DNA from: RQOF01 sp964461135
Lineage (GTDB): Bacteria; Calditrichota; Calditrichia; RBG-13-44-9
Direction of reading: 5' to 3'
Length of the DNA stretch: 64,000 nt
Assembly (NCBI GenBank): GCA_964461135.1
Contig: CAYWTB010000004.1
Location: 1 to 64,000 of the forward strand
The position numbers were made by a program, and so were the translations under genes. This document shows, piece after piece, positions 16,175 to 25,819 of the stretch. Each line of letters opens with the position of its first letter. Position 1 is the stretch's first letter. The notes below the pieces were generated by a model. That model did no database searches. It had not been told where the DNA came from and saw nothing but the letters and a program-made list of their open reading frames with translations.

Positions 16175-17986
16175 ATGGCACAAATACCTGATCACATCAT
16201 CGACCGGATTCGGGAGTCTGTTGATATAGTGGAATATATTTCACGTTATCTAAATCTTCGGAAAACGGGTAAAAATTATAAGGCAATATGTCCATTTCAT
16301 ACGGAAAAGACTCCTTCCTTTACGGTGAGTCCCGATAAACAAATCTTCTACTGCTTCGGTTGCGGTGCGGGAGGAAATGTCTACAATTTCATCATGAGAT
16401 ATGAAAAAATTTCCTTCATCGAAGCTGTCCAGAAACTGTCAGCTGAGATTGGTATCGAGCTGCCCAAATATCGTGAAGATGAAAAGACCTCCAGTGAATA
16501 TGATCGATTATACCGGGCCAATCAGCTTGCGGCCGATTTTTATAACGACCAATTAAAGTCCAATTTACCTGCTCTTAAAGATTATCTGGAACAGCGCAAA
16601 ATCAAGGACGAAACCATTCAAAATTTTAAAGTAGGATTTGTACCGGATGTATGGGATGCCCTGTATCAGGAAATCAGTCGCAAAAAGTATCCGCTGGAGC
16701 CGTTTTTAAAAGCAGGGCTTATCCTGGAAAGTGAAAAAGATCGGAGCCGTAAATATGACCGTTTCCGAAACCGCCTGATGTTTCCCATTCACAACTTATC
16801 AGGAAGAGTGGTTGCCTTCGGGGGGAGGACGCTTTCCGTAGAAGAGGATACTCCAAAGTACCTGAATTCCCCGGAATCCCCGATTTACAAAAAGAGTCAA
16901 ATTCTTTATGGCCTTTTCTATTCGAAGGACTGGATCCGTCAGGAGGAATTTGTAATTATGGTGGAAGGTTATATGGATTATCTGCAGCTTTTCCAGAATG
17001 GTATCCAAAATGTGGCGGCCACCAGTGGCACTGCTTTAACGGCAGATCATGCCAGGATCATCCGGAGATATACCAAAAATATCGTTCTGTGTTACGATGC
17101 AGATAGCGCCGGAATTCAGGCGGCAATACGCGGCGGACAGATCCTGTTTCAGGAAAATCTGGATGTCCGTGTACTCATCCTTCCTCCTGAGGAAGATCCT
17201 GACAGCTTCGTCCGGACTCATGGAAAATCAGAATTTTTTGCATTAATTGACCAGGCTGGAGATTATCTGGACTTTAAGCTGGAACAGTTGCAGAAAAGCA
17301 TTGGTTTTAATGACGTATCAAAAAAGTCAAAAGTGCTGGAAGAAATGATTGATGCAGTAGCGGCTCACACTGATCCCCTGAAACAGAATTTTTATGCCAA
17401 TACACTCGCTCAGAAATTTAATCTGCAGGAGACTACTATTCTGGATCAAATAAAGAAAAAGAGCAAAGCAATACGTTCCCGGGAAATTAAAATATCCGTT
17501 GCATACAACTCTGAAAAAACTGGTTCAGAGGCTAAACCGATTCTTACGGGTGCGTGGAACGCCGAAAAAGATATGATTATAATACTATTGAAGCATTTTA
17601 ACCACGTCAAAACTATAATATTTCAAATGGTTGAAGAGGAAGATTTTCTTAATGATGAATTCCGACAGATTTTCACCCTGCTACGGGACCAGGGCGAGCG
17701 GCACAAAGATGACCTGCTGCACTGGCTGCTCAGCCAGATTAATAACGATAAAATTACCAGTATGTTGACAGCGGATCTTTTTTCGGACATTCAGAATCCA
17801 GACCGTTACTTGAATGATTGTATTCAGAAAGTAAAAATTACCCGTTGCCAGTATAAAGTTGACCAATTGCGCCAGAGGCTGAGGCAAACGGAACTTCAGG
17901 ATCCCGAATATCCGGAAATACTCAAAGAGGTCAATGATAATTTAATGAAAATACAGAAAATCCGTAAAATTTTTGCTACAAAATAG
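16175..17986 (+). CDS. dnaG: DNA primase
   Basis: This enzyme synthesises RNA primers at the replication fork. The N-terminal CHC2 zinc finger uses Cys39, His42, Cys60 and Cys63. The TOPRIM core follows, with the EGYMD motif and later LCYDADSAG carrying the metal-binding acidic residues. The last 150 residues form the helicase-interacting helical domain, less conserved. Length (603) is typical. The ATG at 16175 gives the standard N-terminus IPDHIIDRIRESVDIVEYI; the upstream Shine-Dalgarno sequence is weak. The usual partner rpoD is not next to it here. Confidence 0.96.
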   Translation: MAQIPDHIIDRIRESVDIVEYISRYLNLRKTGKNYKAICPFHTEKTPSFTVSPDKQIFYCFGCGAGGNVYNFIMRYEKISFIEAVQKLSAEIGIELPKYREDEKTSSEYDRLYRANQLAADFYNDQLKSNLPALKDYLEQRKIKDETIQNFKVGFVPDVWDALYQEISRKKYPLEPFLKAGLILESEKDRSRKYDRFRNRLMFPIHNLSGRVVAFGGRTLSVEEDTPKYLNSPESPIYKKSQILYGLFYSKDWIRQEEFVIMVEGYMDYLQLFQNGIQNVAATSGTALTADHARIIRRYTKNIVLCYDADSAGIQAAIRGGQILFQENLDVRVLILPPEEDPDSFVRTHGKSEFFALIDQAGDYLDFKLEQLQKSIGFNDVSKKSKVLEEMIDAVAAHTDPLKQNFYANTLAQKFNLQETTILDQIKKKSKAIRSREIKISVAYNSEKTGSEAKPILTGAWNAEKDMIIILLKHFNHVKTIIFQMVEEEDFLNDEFRQIFTLLRDQGERHKDDLLHWLLSQINNDKITSMLTADLFSDIQNPDRYLNDCIQKVKITRCQYKVDQLRQRLRQTELQDPEYPEILKEVNDNLMKIQKIRKIFATK

Positions 17987-18244
17987 TATTAACCCTTCCA
18001 TTAAATTCATTTCTGTTTAAATCCCTACCGCTCATGCAAAATTTTTCCCTGTTTCAGGTTTACACTCATCAATAAACACTTTTTATTCATATGCACTAAA
18101 ATTTACTCATATCCGTTGTGACATTAGTCACCCATTCGCAACTGAAAGAACGTAATATATCTTTAGAAAATACAAGTTACCTGAAGGTTTGAGAGCAGAT
18201 AAATCCTGTAAGAAAAGAAAAAGAAGAGACTTCGGATTAAGAAA

Positions 18245-18652
18245 ATGAAACTGGTAAAAGATAAATATGATGTAATGGTTGTAGACGACAATTTTGATCA
18301 GGCAAACATCATGAAACTGCTGATTGAACAATATGGATTCAGGACAAAATTTTCAACCAGCAGCAGGCTCGCCTATCAGAGTATCATCCGACATAAACCC
18401 AGACTGGTTATCCTGGATTTGATGATGCCGGAAATCGATGGTTTGAAACTCTGCAAAATGTTAAAAGAGAATCCTGAAACATCAGATATAAAGATCATAA
18501 TTTATTCGGGTAAACTGTATGACTCCGACCGGCGCAAAGCCATGATGCTGGGTGCGGATCTGTTCCTGACAAAGCCCACCAAATCACATGTGTTACTGGA
18601 TTCAATCCGCAGCTTAATACGTCCGCTCGTCAATGAAAGCATTCCATATTAA
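18245..18652 (+). CDS. Single-domain response regulator
   Basis: A receiver domain without output module (135 residues). Acidic Asp14/Asp15, phospho-acceptor Asp58 in LVILDLMMPEIDG, a Ser in IIIYSG and Lys110 in LTKPT are all in place, so it should be phosphorylatable. No histidine kinase is encoded nearby. Its last 20 bases overlap the MBL-fold hydrolase gene, so the two are translated together and probably act in one pathway. Confidence 0.9.
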   Translation: MKLVKDKYDVMVVDDNFDQANIMKLLIEQYGFRTKFSTSSRLAYQSIIRHKPRLVILDLMMPEIDGLKLCKMLKENPETSDIKIIIYSGKLYDSDRRKAMMLGADLFLTKPTKSHVLLDSIRSLIRPLVNESIPY

Positions 18653-19550
18653 ATTCTGGGGAGTAAGGGGGTCCATTCCAACACCCGGACATTCAACTAT
18701 CCGATACGGAGGCAATACGTCCTGTGTTGAAATCCGGGTTAAAAACGGGGCACACTTTATACTGGATGCCGGTACCGGAATTCGTGAGCTGGGGAACCAC
18801 CTCATAAGAAAAAATATACCGGTTTCAGCCTATATTCTGATCAGTCATTTTCATTGGGATCATATTCAGGGTCTTCCTTTTTTCAGACCCGCCTATAATC
18901 CGGAGAATAAATTTATTATCCTGGGAAGCGATGACGCTGCATTGAAACTGGATAAAATTATATCTTTTCAAATGGACCCAACCTATTTCCCCATTACCAT
19001 TGAAGATATGAAAGCTGCAATTGAATTCAAATCCATCCGGGAGGAAGAGTTTTCCCTGCAAGGTGTGAATATTGAAACCCTTTATCTGAATCATCCGGGT
19101 TATGCGCTGGGATATCGATTAAAATATAACAATCATTGTATCGTATACATCAGTGATAACGAGCCGTTTTATTATGAGAACAGTTCTTTTAAAACCGGCG
19201 GAACAGGTACGCAAGGGAACAAAGTGGAGGAAGTGTTCGATACATTTATCGAGAACAAGGAAGATAAATTAATACAATTTTGTCAGCAGGCAGATATTCT
19301 CATTCATGATACCCAATTCCTGCCTGAAGAATATGAAGAGAAAAAAACCTGGGGGCACTCTCCTTTTAATTACACAGTAAATCTTGCACTCAAAAGTCGT
19401 GTAAAACAATTGGTGTTGTTTCATCACGATCCCGATCATGATGATGCCATGATCGATCAAATTTTATCTCATAGTCGAAAGTTAATAAAAAATGCCGGCA
19501 AGGCTATGAAGTGCCTGGCAGCCCGGGAGGGCCTGCAAATCAAACTCTAA
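18633..19550 (+). CDS. MBL-fold metallo-hydrolase
   Basis: The protein carries the binuclear metal motif HFHWDH (His72, His74, Asp76, His77) after the typical N-terminus FWGVRGSIPTPG...YGGNTSC. LDAGTG, LNHPG (third His), DTQF (bridging Asp) and the final HHDPDH follow. This pattern is that of the MBL group often found fused or paired to response regulators and annotated as PhnP/cAMP-phosphodiesterase-like. The substrate cannot be deduced; a phosphodiester or nucleotide second messenger is a reasonable inference. The start overlaps the response-regulator gene. Length 305 is normal. Confidence 0.88.
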   Translation: MKAFHIKFWGVRGSIPTPGHSTIRYGGNTSCVEIRVKNGAHFILDAGTGIRELGNHLIRKNIPVSAYILISHFHWDHIQGLPFFRPAYNPENKFIILGSDDAALKLDKIISFQMDPTYFPITIEDMKAAIEFKSIREEEFSLQGVNIETLYLNHPGYALGYRLKYNNHCIVYISDNEPFYYENSSFKTGGTGTQGNKVEEVFDTFIENKEDKLIQFCQQADILIHDTQFLPEEYEEKKTWGHSPFNYTVNLALKSRVKQLVLFHHDPDHDDAMIDQILSHSRKLIKNAGKAMKCLAAREGLQIKL

Positions 19551-19758
19551 TATTCCCCTTATTAATATTCTTGCAGATTATTTAGACGCCTTTTTAATCC
19601 ATTTTACAACTCAGTATCCTGGCCATAAAAAATCGGGGTCCCAATATCTATAAAAGTTGCGTTTTTTACATAATATGAATTTTGAAGTTTATTTCGTTAT
19701 TAATATTTTTACAATATGTTATGCCTTTGTGACCGGTTTATGCTATGAATTATTCAAG

Positions 19759-21531
19759 TTAGTTTCTTTTCACCAGGACCACGGTTTTTTTAAATTCGCG
19801 GTAGATATCCTGCTCAGGATTGAAGATTCGGCACAGGATGATATAAATTCCCATGCGGGCAATTCGTCCCCTGGAATCCTGCCCATTCCAGACAAAACTA
19901 CCGCTCTGGCCGATGGGTTGATAGTCTGCCAGCCGTCTGATTCTTCTTCCTGTGATATCATATATATCAACCGTCATATAGCCGGTGGCAAAGGGAAGTT
20001 TATAATCAATGACTGAATAATCCTCAAAACCATCCTGATCCGGAGAAAAGGGATTGGGGTGAATAGAAAATTCAGCCTGTTCTTCCACTTTTGTTACAAA
20101 TATGGAATTCTGCCGGCCGGGTGTTGCACCGGAAATATCCACACAAGCTGCCCAGTTATCCGCCAGAGCTGATGATATATCCGGACGAATTCTTTCCAGC
20201 GACGTTCCTGTGGTTGTTTCCCTTCCCATCCAGGAGTGAAAATAATTTACCCGCTCCACCATTCTGCCGGAAGCACTGAATATCTTTAAATCATCCTCAT
20301 CATTATTAAGGGTCGGCAGAGATTTCAGTACAATTACTTTTGAAAGGGGCAAATTAAATTCACCAGTTACGGTTGAATCCTTACTAATCACAGCATAATC
20401 CAATGGTGGAATTGAGATTGCCTTATCTGTGATTAAAACAGTATCACGCATGTCCGAAATCTTCCAGTTCCGGAGGTTGATTGCGGATGATCCCGGATTG
20501 AATAACTCAACCCATTCCGCCTGGCCTGCCGAGGGCTGGTACATAATTTCATTGATAATAACCGGATTGTCACCGTTCTCGATTGTCAGCAGAATAGCAA
20601 TGAAATCATTTTCAGTGTAATTGTCTCCGGTACATTCCACCAGTACTGCCAGAGAATAGACACCCCCCTTCAACCCGCTCAGTTCCCAATCCAGTATCAA
20701 TGAGTCTCCATAATTCAATTCCATGTTATAATTATTCACAGATAATATTTCATCCTGATCCGGAAAACCATCTCGATTTTTATCGCTAAAAACGGTGAGC
20801 CGGCAGTCTGTGACCAGGTTTTTGCCGTAATTTTTTAATGCAGCATGCAGAATGAAGCTGCCGTTCTCTAGGGGATATTCAGGGTCGGTCCAGACGGAAT
20901 CTATTCCCATATCTGTTATCCTGGGCGAAACCGAATTCTCAAACCCGGGTGTTCCGTGCAAATTCTGTGAATTTTTCCAGTTTAAAATAGCATTATCAGG
21001 GGTAAGAAATATTTTTTCATCGGAATATCCCGGCAGATTATCCGGCGTATAAAGGTAAACCTGGACGGTATCCCCTTCAGAGGAGATCAGAATAACCGGC
21101 TCACTGGCGGTATTTGACCATCCGTAACGCCCGAAACTTCCATCTTCAATGGTAAGTACCAGGGCTGCCTCCGGTATTAATGAATCATAAAGTGATGAGT
21201 TGTCGAAATAACTGGCATCCAGGATAATACCATACTGCGAGGGTTGGATAACGAGACCGGAACCGGCATCCATCAGCAGATCCGGTTCATCGGCATCTCC
21301 TATCGTCCAATTGGAAAGATTAACGGAATCCAAACCCGGATTAAATATTTCCACATATTCATTATGACTTTCCAGCGTATCCGGATCGAACATAATTTCG
21401 GTAAGAATGATCTGAGCATGGAGTATTGATAAGACAGGGAACAACGTATTTGATACAATCAGATAAGAAACTATCTTAGAGCCAAGATTCCTAAACACCG
21501 CAACAAGTGTTCCATTAAGATTTCTAAACAT
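19759..21531 (-). CDS. Secreted lamin-tail-domain protein with FlgD-like C-terminal module
   Basis: A hydrophobic N-terminal segment (about residues 15-40) may be a long signal peptide. Two lamin-tail (LTD) domains are recognisable by ILTEIMFDP...NEYVEIFNPG (about 40-160) and VIINEIMYQPSAGQAEWVEL (about 325-450). A CARDB-like beta domain (about 205-310) lies between them. The last 100 residues, from HPNPFSPDQDG through VDIYDITGRRIR to WNGQDSRGR and GIYI, are a FlgD-Ig/type IX sorting-like module. The protein is probably exported and surface-bound. It is the last gene of the minus-strand block after the DUF3108 gene. Confidence 0.85.
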   Translation of the reverse strand: MFRNLNGTLVAVFRNLGSKIVSYLIVSNTLFPVLSILHAQIILTEIMFDPDTLESHNEYVEIFNPGLDSVNLSNWTIGDADEPDLLMDAGSGLVIQPSQYGIILDASYFDNSSLYDSLIPEAALVLTIEDGSFGRYGWSNTASEPVILISSEGDTVQVYLYTPDNLPGYSDEKIFLTPDNAILNWKNSQNLHGTPGFENSVSPRITDMGIDSVWTDPEYPLENGSFILHAALKNYGKNLVTDCRLTVFSDKNRDGFPDQDEILSVNNYNMELNYGDSLILDWELSGLKGGVYSLAVLVECTGDNYTENDFIAILLTIENGDNPVIINEIMYQPSAGQAEWVELFNPGSSAINLRNWKISDMRDTVLITDKAISIPPLDYAVISKDSTVTGEFNLPLSKVIVLKSLPTLNNDEDDLKIFSASGRMVERVNYFHSWMGRETTTGTSLERIRPDISSALADNWAACVDISGATPGRQNSIFVTKVEEQAEFSIHPNPFSPDQDGFEDYSVIDYKLPFATGYMTVDIYDITGRRIRRLADYQPIGQSGSFVWNGQDSRGRIARMGIYIILCRIFNPEQDIYREFKKTVVLVKRN

Positions 21532-21553
21532 AATGACCTCCCTCTCCCAAAGG

Positions 21554-22360
21554 TTATTGTTTAAAAAGTACGAGCCCCTCCTTCCAATTTTTCCAATGTA
21601 ATAACTGTATCTTTACACTCCCGATAAAGGCTTTCATGGCCGCTTTCAGGGGAACATTTTGGACATCATAAGAGAACCAACCCTCAAAATCTTCCTTTAC
21701 TCCGGCAATTCCAATAAATTTCAGGCGTCCATCCAGAAAATAGCTGTAAAGCTTTTTATTTTCCAAATCAATCCGCTGCAGCTGGCCGGTGAAATTTATA
21801 TCTGTATGTTTGAATTCACTGTATACAAACACAGGTACATTCATTTTACCTTCAGTACGGGCCATAGCCCTGGCATAATATAGTAGAGATAAACTGTCAA
21901 ATACCTTTTCGGGGATGGTGACCGTACAGTCCGCCTTCACTGTTCCCTTCCCGTTTTTTATCTGCTCGATATGGATAGCAACCCTCTTCTGATCGTATTG
22001 AAAATCATAGATTGTTAATAATGTATTACTTCTATCACTCTCCACACTTTTGAAATAATGAGAGTAAAAAGAATCTGCATCAATCCAGCTTTCATAAACA
22101 TCGTGAAGAGTAATAAAAGGCAGACCGGGACTTGAATCAATATTTATCCGGCAGCGATATACCAGGCGATTATGCATGGTATCCGGCTCAATTACCGTCA
22201 ATGTTAACTCTCCCAATTTTATAAAAGACCATTTGACATGATATGTGAGTTCTTCTCCGACAGTCCAATTAAGGTAGGGAAAGTCACTTTTACCACCTAA
22301 GCCCAGAAAGTATGAACTCAATAGAAGAATGATAACAGTCGTTGTCCGTTTAAAGATCAT
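21554..22360 (-). CDS. DUF3108 protein, probably envelope
   Basis: A 268-residue protein starting with a signal peptide or anchor (IILLLSSYFLGL). The DUF3108 fold has the characteristic WTVGEELTYHVKWSFIKLGE opening and SWIDADSFYSHYFKSVE later. Members are periplasmic or outer-membrane-associated beta proteins of unknown function. Its start overlaps the stop of the dGTPase-like gene (ATGA), so the two are coupled, although no functional link is known. It lies 22 bases upstream of the lamin-tail gene. Confidence 0.82.
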   Translation of the reverse strand: MIFKRTTTVIILLLSSYFLGLGGKSDFPYLNWTVGEELTYHVKWSFIKLGELTLTVIEPDTMHNRLVYRCRINIDSSPGLPFITLHDVYESWIDADSFYSHYFKSVESDRSNTLLTIYDFQYDQKRVAIHIEQIKNGKGTVKADCTVTIPEKVFDSLSLLYYARAMARTEGKMNVPVFVYSEFKHTDINFTGQLQRIDLENKKLYSYFLDGRLKFIGIAGVKEDFEGWFSYDVQNVPLKAAMKAFIGSVKIQLLHWKNWKEGLVLFKQ

Positions 22361-23565
22361 ATATTAAACGAGTTTTCAAATTTATTCAGACTAATTTCCG
22401 GAATTACAATATCTTTAAGTACCTCCACAAAATAACGGTCCGTCATTCCACCTATGAAATCGCGGACTTTCTCAGCTTCATTAGTTGAATTAAGGTAAGA
22501 TTCATGGTTAGAAAGTAAAAAATGTTTATAAATCCTGGAACTCTGATGATGAGTTTGCAGATCTTTCAAGAACATATCGAATAAAATCTGAAATCCTCTT
22601 TCAATTTTACTATGATCCTTTTTGAGATACTTACTATGATAAATTGAACTATAATTAAATTTTTTGAGTCTGAGTAGCTTACTGGAAATCTGTTCACTGA
22701 AACAGATCTGCGATTTATCGTGACTGTTATATACCACATCCTTGACCAGTGTGTCAATGATTTCACCATTGGTTTCACCAAGTTCTTCCCTGAGGTCCTG
22801 CGGTATATCATTACGTTTTATCAGACCGATACGGATAGCGTCCTCAATGTCCTGACCTATATAGGCAATAGTATCTGAGATCCTTACTACACAGCCTTCC
22901 AGGGTAGCCGGCATCATTTCCACCTCTTCCCCGTTTTTTCTCGCTGAAATATACCGTTCCAGATCCTCATCGGTTTTATGGGGTTCCGGACTCAGCTTTT
23001 GATTGTGAACTTCTCCGTCATGGGAAAGAATCCCATCTCTTACCTGAAAAGTCAGATTTAATCCCCGACCGTGTTTTGCTACATGATCGACAATATGAAG
23101 GCTCTGAATATGATGATGATACTCTCCAATTGCATGTTCAACACACAATACGGAGAGGAATTTTTCACCATCGTGGCCGAAAGGAGCATGCCCCAGATCA
23201 TGTGCCAGAGCAGTGGCTTCTATCAGATCCTGATTTAATCCGAGAAAACGTCCAATGGTTCTGGAAATCTGGGCGACACTCAAGGTATGAATACTGCGGG
23301 AGGAAAGCATCTCATCCAATTGTGATGCAAAGTAAATCACCTGGGTTTTGCCTGAATAGCGCCGAAAAGCCCCACTGTAGAGGATGCGATCTCGATCCAG
23401 AGCAAAGGGACTTCTGGGATCTTCTGGTTCCTTAAATTTCCTGATGGCCTGATGGCTGCGAACCGCAAGTGGTGAAAGACCGGCTTCCGTCTTTTTAATC
23501 ACCTTTTGCTGGAGGTCACGGAAGAATAATTCAATCTCTCTTTTACGGGAGGAAATTTCAGCCAT
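22357..23565 (-). CDS. dGTPase-like HD-domain triphosphohydrolase
   Basis: This family hydrolyses dNTPs (typically dGTP) to the nucleoside and triphosphate. The HD metal site is visible as HTLSVAQISRTIGRFL and ALAHDLGHAPFGHDGE. The start of the domain carries the DRDRILYSGAFRRYSGKTQV signature of the family. The downstream SDTIAYIGQDIEDAI completes the metal ligands. The 402-residue length fits the dGTPase-like (Dgt type 2) class. The gene is coupled to the DUF3108 gene and lies about 65 bases after the EIIA gene. Confidence 0.92.
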   Translation of the reverse strand: MAEISSRKREIELFFRDLQQKVIKKTEAGLSPLAVRSHQAIRKFKEPEDPRSPFALDRDRILYSGAFRRYSGKTQVIYFASQLDEMLSSRSIHTLSVAQISRTIGRFLGLNQDLIEATALAHDLGHAPFGHDGEKFLSVLCVEHAIGEYHHHIQSLHIVDHVAKHGRGLNLTFQVRDGILSHDGEVHNQKLSPEPHKTDEDLERYISARKNGEEVEMMPATLEGCVVRISDTIAYIGQDIEDAIRIGLIKRNDIPQDLREELGETNGEIIDTLVKDVVYNSHDKSQICFSEQISSKLLRLKKFNYSSIYHSKYLKKDHSKIERGFQILFDMFLKDLQTHHQSSRIYKHFLLSNHESYLNSTNEAEKVRDFIGGMTDRYFVEVLKDIVIPEISLNKFENSFNI

Positions 23566-23630
23566 TCCTTACTCCGACCGGTTTAAACAGCGGGTCATCC
23601 CGCCTGCTATTGATTACAGGCATATATTAT

Positions 23631-24011
23631 TTACTGTTCCAGTGCAATCCCGCGATGAGCATCGTTCTCCATTGTCTGCACCAGCTGAAAAATATTCAGC
23701 TGGTCCCTCTTGGTAAAAAAGGATAACAGCATAGGCATATTTACTCCTGATAGTACATAGTAACCTGGATGGGAGCGGGCAAGGAGACGCGCGACTGTCC
23801 AGCAGTTTCCCCCACGTAAATCCACCATAAGAACCACATTCTCTGGTTGCCCTTTGGATTCGATTAATGAACTGATCTTGTGAACCACTTCTTCCGTGGT
23901 AAATTTCTCATTACTGAACGGATATACATCATCCTTATGTCCCAGTATCTTGTATGCGGCCTCTACCAGTTCAAAAGCCAGAGAGCCATGGCAAATAACA
24001 ATGCTGATCAT
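23631..24011 (-). CDS. PTS mannose-type EIIA-domain protein
   Basis: A 126-residue single EIIA(Man) domain with the phosphorylatable His in IVICHGSLA (His8 from the chosen start) and the conserved LMVDLRGGNCW. The ATG at 24011 overlaps the hprK stop and is preferred over a TTG at 24020. No EIIB, EIIC or EIID components, EI or HPr are in the window. As part of an hprK-EIIA pair it probably belongs to a regulatory PTS branch that senses phosphorylation state rather than transporting sugar; this role is inferred from context. Confidence 0.88.
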   Translation of the reverse strand: MISIVICHGSLAFELVEAAYKILGHKDDVYPFSNEKFTTEEVVHKISSLIESKGQPENVVLMVDLRGGNCWTVARLLARSHPGYYVLSGVNMPMLLSFFTKRDQLNIFQLVQTMENDAHRGIALEQ

Positions 24012-24012
24012 T

Positions 24013-25008
24013 CTATTCAAAATCCTTATCCAGGAAATCCCGCGTTTTCAAATCCAACAGATGCTTTCTTTCCTGCTCTCTCATTTTGGCAATTAACTTT
24101 TTGTTAAATTCATTAGGTGTATGATGGCCATAAATCTTTAAAAGCTGGTTTAATGCGATCGTTTCAGCAATAACCGTAATGTTCTTCCCGGGATTAATCG
24201 GTAAAACAACCAGAGGTATTTTTACTTCAAGAATGGTGGTATAATGTTCATCGAGACCTGTGCGGTCATAGTCAGATTTGGGATCGAAGTCTACTAGCTG
24301 CACCTCTACTTCAATACGCTTGTGGACACGTACGGCCCGGATCCCAAAGGTACTGCGTGTATCGATGAGCCCGAGTCCCCGGATTTCCAGATGATGTTCG
24401 GCCAGTTCCCGCCCTTCTCCCATCAGGATCTCATCTGCTTTTTGGGTAATAATTACCACATCATCGGCCACCAGGCGATGTCCCCTTTCAATCAGGTCCA
24501 GTGCGATTTCACTTTTACCAATACCGCTGCGTCCGGTGAAGAGAACTCCAATTCCATATACATCTACCAGGGATCCATGCACGGTGGTTTTGGGTGCAAA
24601 CTCGTTATTGAGGTAATCCCCCAGATAATGAAAAAATTCCATTGTGGGATATTTTGTGCGAAAAACACAAATTTTCCGCTTATCCGCAATGGGAAGAAGT
24701 TCTTTCGGCACAGTGTTATTATCGGTAATCACGATACAGGGCAGTTCAAATCCTAATACTTTGCCGAGGCTGGCTTCACGTTCCTTTTCTGACAAACTGC
24801 ACAGGTATTGTACTTCTGTGTTACCAAATATCTGAATACGGTCACTGGTAAAAAGATCAAGAAATCCGGTGAGAGCCAGCCCGGGCCGGTGGAGTTGTGG
24901 AGTGGTTATATTACGGCCAAATCCTTGTTTGGTATTCAACAGCTGCATTTTTAATTTCCTGCGGTTATCAGAATACAGGGTACCAACAGTTAAAGTGCGT
25001 CTGAGCAT
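24013..25008 (-). CDS. hprK: HPr kinase/phosphorylase
   Basis: It phosphorylates and dephosphorylates a serine of HPr in carbon regulation. The ATP-binding P-loop GRSGIGKSE and the signature EIRGLGLIDTR lie in the C-terminal half. The N-terminal domain has the PGLALTGF motif. The ATG at 25008 is preferred (AGAGGA five bases away) over the upstream ATG at 25050, giving 331 residues, close to the family length. It overlaps or abuts the EIIA gene, and both follow hpf, an arrangement reminiscent of proteobacterial nitrogen/PTS loci but lacking rpoN and ptsN here. Confidence 0.94.
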   Translation of the reverse strand: MLRRTLTVGTLYSDNRRKLKMQLLNTKQGFGRNITTPQLHRPGLALTGFLDLFTSDRIQIFGNTEVQYLCSLSEKEREASLGKVLGFELPCIVITDNNTVPKELLPIADKRKICVFRTKYPTMEFFHYLGDYLNNEFAPKTTVHGSLVDVYGIGVLFTGRSGIGKSEIALDLIERGHRLVADDVVIITQKADEILMGEGRELAEHHLEIRGLGLIDTRSTFGIRAVRVHKRIEVEVQLVDFDPKSDYDRTGLDEHYTTILEVKIPLVVLPINPGKNITVIAETIALNQLLKIYGHHTPNEFNKKLIAKMREQERKHLLDLKTRDFLDKDFE

Positions 25009-25477
25009 AGCCATCCTCTGATTTATATAAGGAAATTTAAAAGTTTTCACAACGGATGCAACGACAATTTGTTAATTGATAGGAGAAAAATATTTATATG
25101 AACTCAATATAGAATAAAAGAATATGATTATATCCTTAACTCTGCAAGCAAAAACAAAAAATGGTAATGTTTCAAGGATATGCCATAGTCACCTTTACCG
25201 CTTGATTCCATCCTTTCCAAAGGGAATTGGCTGACAAAATCCTATCGGAAAAATGCAATTCTGAGGTCACACCCCTCTCTGATCCCCTGCCCAGTCAGTC
25301 CTTTCAGCCCTGGCAGGAGGAGTAGAGGCGGCTGAAGATTTAGAATTGTCTCTAATGGTATATTGATACTTCAGTATATTAAAAGTGCCTTATCAATAAA
25401 ATAAAGGGTAAATGAAGATAAAAAAAGCTCCCGCAGTTCTGCGGGAGCCATTATTCAGATAAAAATTTTATGCAATC
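25009..25477. other. Gap between hprK and hpf
   Basis: No coding sequence was found. The hprK side must hold its promoter, but no convincing -35/-10 pair was identified. The hpf side carries that gene's terminator (25421-25448). A central GC-richer patch (about 25260-25340) has no recognised product. Confidence 0.5.
25421..25448 (-). terminator. Rho-independent terminator after hpf
   Basis: On the minus strand gctcccgcag pairs with ctgcgggagc (stem 25427-25448), followed by a run of T residues (complement of 25421-25426). It lies 30 bases beyond the hpf stop and isolates hpf from hprK. Confidence 0.85.
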
Positions 25478-25789
25478 TTATACCGTCACAGCCTTCTGTT
25501 TTGCAGGTTTACGCAACCTATCCTTATATCTTTTCAATTGTCGTTCCGCTCTCTCTAATGCTAAATCAAAAGATTTACGAATTTCATCCGACACTTCTTT
25601 GATAACAATCTGTTTATTGAAAACATTGATTCGTATCTCGGTATAACGGTTTAATTTTTCCCAGCCCAGAATCACATCCATATCCAGAATATTATCATAA
25701 AACCGGTCCAGTTTTTTTACTTTTTCCTCAACATAATTTTTCAAATCATCCTTCATCTTGAAATGCCGGGCAGTGATTTTGAAATTCAT
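25478..25789 (-). CDS. hpf: Ribosome hibernation-promoting factor (short HPF)
   Basis: A 103-residue HPF/YfiA domain: MNFKITARHFKMKDDLKNYV, then LDRFYDNILDMDVIL and a basic C-terminal helix RQLKRYKDRLR. It binds between the 30S subunit's head and body and supports dormancy of ribosomes in stress. It lacks the C-terminal dimerisation domain of long HPF, so it is the short type. The ribosome binding site AAGGAGG is ideal. Its gene lies between xerC/D and hprK. Confidence 0.93.
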   Translation of the reverse strand: MNFKITARHFKMKDDLKNYVEEKVKKLDRFYDNILDMDVILGWEKLNRYTEIRINVFNKQIVIKEVSDEIRKSFDLALERAERQLKRYKDRLRKPAKQKAVTV

Positions 25790-25819
25790 AAAATCCTCCT
25801 TATGAGTTATGATTTATCT

